From Lucinisca nassula (Eukaryota > Mollusca > Bivalvia > Lucinida > Lucinidae), in contig OY757011.1 of the NCBI GenBank assembly GCA_963580285.1, positions 197,177,644 through 197,241,643 of the forward strand: a stretch of DNA of 64,000 nt, given 5' to 3'. Position 1 is the stretch's first letter. Each line of letters opens with the position of its first letter. Both the position numbers and the translations under genes were made by a program. The notes under the pieces were generated by a model, which worked only from the letters and a program-made list of their open reading frames with translations, was not told where the DNA came from and searched no databases. Positions 61,990 through 64,000 of the stretch are shown here, piece by piece.

Positions 61990-62202
61990 TAAACCCTTGC
62001 TCTGCTGAGCCCGGATATGCCTTTTCCTTGAAACAATGTAGATCCAGATCAGATGGCTTCTGAAGAAGCCATCTGATCAGGATCTACATTGTTTGTTATT
62101 CAGATTGGAAATTTGTTGTAATAATTTGCTACGGTTAATCTGATTGGTTGATAATCGGTAATGGGTGTGGCATATATGAATATTCAGCAGGACAAGGGTT
62201 AA
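61990..62202. mobile_element. MITE-A subfamily 2
   Basis: CCCTTGCTCTGCTGAGCCCG left end, AAACAATGTAGATCC arms, tip GGCTTCTGAAGAAGCC, CAGCAGGACAAGGGTTAA right end. Confidence 0.92.
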
Positions 62203-62231
62203 ATGTTCTTTATTTTTTCCACAAACTGTTG

Positions 62232-62778
62232 TGGTACCATTCTGCTATTAAGACTAGCACGAATAATTTAAAGCAAATACTGATTTTAAAGGCATACATA
62301 GGAGGTTTTCTTATTTTTCTTTGCGTTTTCTACACCCATTTTTTGTTAAATTTGAGGTTAAACGGCCAGTCAACACTCTAAAGGTCAATTTGGAGACATT
62401 GCTTCCAATTTTGTGGGACTTTTACCAGACACTGAGATGAAATGACATCTCAAGCCCTGTCGCCCAATGAAACTAATAGGGTTTATAAGCATGGATGGTC
62501 CGACACTCACACCGCTTTGCCTGGGCAGGCTTAGATCCTCTAAGCAGCTTACCAGTACTTGTGTGTGGGTCGGATTTAGCTCTGGGTGGAAGCATCATGC
62601 AACCCATATATTTCTTCAAGCCCGATGGGCGGGGGCTGATTCTTTCTACACCCATTGTCCTGTAGTAAGAAACCACCTTCGGGACTGTTCAAAAGAAAAG
62701 TGGTCTTAAAGACCACTTTCTAAAACCACTTTCGAACAGTCCCAAAGGTGGTCTTAATATAGGAATTTAACTGTGTAT
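62232..62778. mobile_element. MITE-D split by SINE-1
   Basis: CCATTCTGCTATTAAGACTA left part; after the SINE, AAACCACCTTCGGGACTG, CAAAGGTGGTCTTAATATAG, GGAATTTAACTG right end. The palindrome is partly duplicated. Confidence 0.85.
62341..62642 (-). mobile_element. SINE-1, full length
   Basis: Perfect 14 bp duplication TTTCTACACCCATT at 62327-62340 and 62643-62656. Confidence 0.96.
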
Positions 62779-62784
62779 CCTTGT

Positions 62785-63330
62785 CTGAACCTATTTTTTT
62801 TGTATACACCGAAAGGATGATTTAATGGATGATTTTAAACATTAATATCCTTAAATGGCTAATGCTTAAACAAACAGAAAAACTTGGGTATACCAATCAA
62901 AGATAAGGTCTGGATAATAAGTATTATTTCATTATTCTTGGTATAAATTTCTCTTTTTCAGCATAAATTCTTAAGGGGAATGAGAACACCTGGCAGATTT
63001 TCAGCCATCTTTCAAAGGGAGACAACTCTGGGGACTTCCTGTTGACTTTTCTATAAGCCCTGTCCCACCTAAAAAGGGGTCAACTCTTTAAAGGAAAGAA
63101 TTTGGTCCTGAGGAGCAAATTCTTTCCTTCAAGAGCAAATTCTTTCCATCAAGAGTTGACCCCTATTGACACGGGAGACAAACATACTTTTGCAGGAGTT
63201 GCCCCCCCCTGAAGAGGTATCCATTCCCCTAAATTGTGGGTTAACTTGTTGAGGTGATCCTCAGATGAGACCCAACGGCACATAATTTTTATGGAAAACA
63301 AGAAAAAATGTCTAATAAAAATTATGAAGA
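62785..63330. other. No gene; short inverted/direct repeats
   Basis: GAGCAAATTCTTTCC occurs at 63113 and 63132, and GGGGTCAACTCTT..AAGAGTTGACCCC (63077-63163) is an inverted pair. Not assigned. Confidence 0.4.
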
Positions 63331-63333
63331 ACA

Positions 63334-63546
63334 TTAACCCTTGTCCTGCTGAGCCCGGATATGCCTTATCTTTGAAACAATGTAGATCCAGATCAGATGG
63401 CTTCTGACGAAGCCATCTGATCAGCATCTACATTGTTTGCCATTCAGATTGTGAATTTGTGGCAATAATTTGCATCAAGTAATTTGATTGGTTGATAATC
63501 GGTAGTGGGTGTGGCATATCTAAATATTCAGCAGAACAAGGGTTAA
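63334..63546. mobile_element. MITE-A subfamily 2, intact
   Basis: TTAA flanks; CCCTTGTCCTGCTGAGCCCG and CAGCAGAACAAGGG ends; tip GGCTTCTGACGAAGCC. Confidence 0.94.
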
Positions 63547-63867
63547 TACCAAGTGTTTATTTGGGTTTTGGAGTACAATAACAGAAGAAGTCAGGTCAAC
63601 TAGCAAAGTAATTCAATTTGGCAAAGTCCCAGTCGTTTATGTTTCAGCTAGTATACATAAACTACACCTCAACTGAAGTTGAATATACCTATTATAAGGC
63701 AATTTATAACACAATATTTGAAGTGTTAAACTCAAAGATACACATATTATTAGCTTTCTTAAATAGATAAAATCAGAGATCACGCAATTTTCCGTTGTTA
63801 AGTTTACTGTCAGTCATGTCTCCATTACAGGGATGTAGCATATTCTCAAATATATATACTGTAGCTC

Positions 63868-64000
63868 ACTAGTTTAACAGCCCAGCCAACACTATTTAGG
63901 TCATGTTGAGCTATCAGAATTAACCTAAAAACACTTGTTTTTATGGCAGGCAGATACATAATTAAGCTGTTAATCAGTAGTGGCACATTTACCCTTTAAC
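63868..64000 (-). mobile_element. SINE-4, degenerate, runs off the window
   Basis: AGTTTAACAGCCCAGCCAAC, ACACTATTTAGGTCATG, GGCAGGCAGATACATAATT; the head is not reached. Confidence 0.6.

Overview
The window looks like intronic DNA from a mollusc, most likely a bivalve. No ORF above about 160 codons resembles a gene. About two thirds is interspersed repeats: tRNA-derived SINEs, palindromic MITEs, and elements built on ~155-165 bp tandem cores followed by ACGG-type microsatellites, as in the bivalve 'pearl'/Helitron-like non-autonomous elements. One host exon is recognisable: minus strand 26448-26586, with both splice sites, encoding the conserved WCEELGRLLLLRHQK stretch of the ZMIZ1/ZMIZ2 (Zimp10/Zimp7, PIAS-like) N-terminal region. 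The window is therefore probably part of a ZMIZ-type gene transcribed on the minus strand, and much of the rest is its introns. I found no other ZMIZ exon.

Repeat names used here are mine. SINE-1: GCCC...GGGGC head and tail GTTAAACCTCAAATCAAACAAAC-like. SINE-2: tRNA-like head CCTCCGTGGCCTAGTGG. SINE-3: tRNA-like head CCTCCGTGGTGCAGTGG, (TCAC)n tail. SINE-4: tRNA-like head GGTAGCTCAGTCGGATG, tail related to that of SINE-1. SINE-5: tRNA-like head GATAGCTCAGTTGGTAGAG. MITE-A: TTAA flanks, ends CCCTTATCTTGCTG. MITE-B: TTAA flanks, ends CCCATTTTGTACC. MITE-C: ends TACYGTAA.ATCCTAA. MITE-D: TA flanks, ends CAGTGAAATTCC...AAGACCACC. MITE-E: ends CATCACGAAAACATGCC, centre CGTTAGAACCGCCTCA palindrome. 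MITE-F: ends GGGGCCAGTTGTTCAAA. MITE-G: TTAA flanks, ends GATGCCAA. MITE-H: decayed, no clear ends. K: ends CAGGCCTCATACTGAC. HLE: Helitron/pearl-like element with tandem core.

Layout. 0-9 kb: mixed SINEs and MITEs, a small HLE, a 360 bp block dense in TTCNNGAA palindromes (6990-7344) and a reverse HLE. 9.4-11.1 kb: a decayed LINE (reverse transcriptase with YADDL) split by a SINE. 12-25 kb: dense MITEs, a tandem-core HLE and a TA-flanked Tc1/mariner-like deletion derivative. 26.2-27 kb: the ZMIZ exon, with MITE-C 22 bp into the downstream intron and a K/MITE-A composite about 43 bp upstream of the acceptor. 30.7-32.5 kb: complete HLE. 38.9-39.8 kb: second LINE fragment carrying two SINEs. 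41.5-44.7 kb: large HLE with a ~970 bp higher-order repeat. 45-51 kb and 56-63.5 kb: nested SINE/MITE clusters. 51.3-52.8 kb: the least repetitive island.

The most notable pattern is that five MITE families with different ends share one hairpin: constant base arms (CAAACAGTGTAGA..CAGATCAGA) and a family-specific tip. A second is that several HLEs share a four-part plan: 5' hairpin, short terminal motif, ~145-165 bp tandem core plus microsatellite, and a 3' hairpin holding the inverted terminal motif. SINE target-site duplications are often perfect at 10-15 bp, so several families moved recently.
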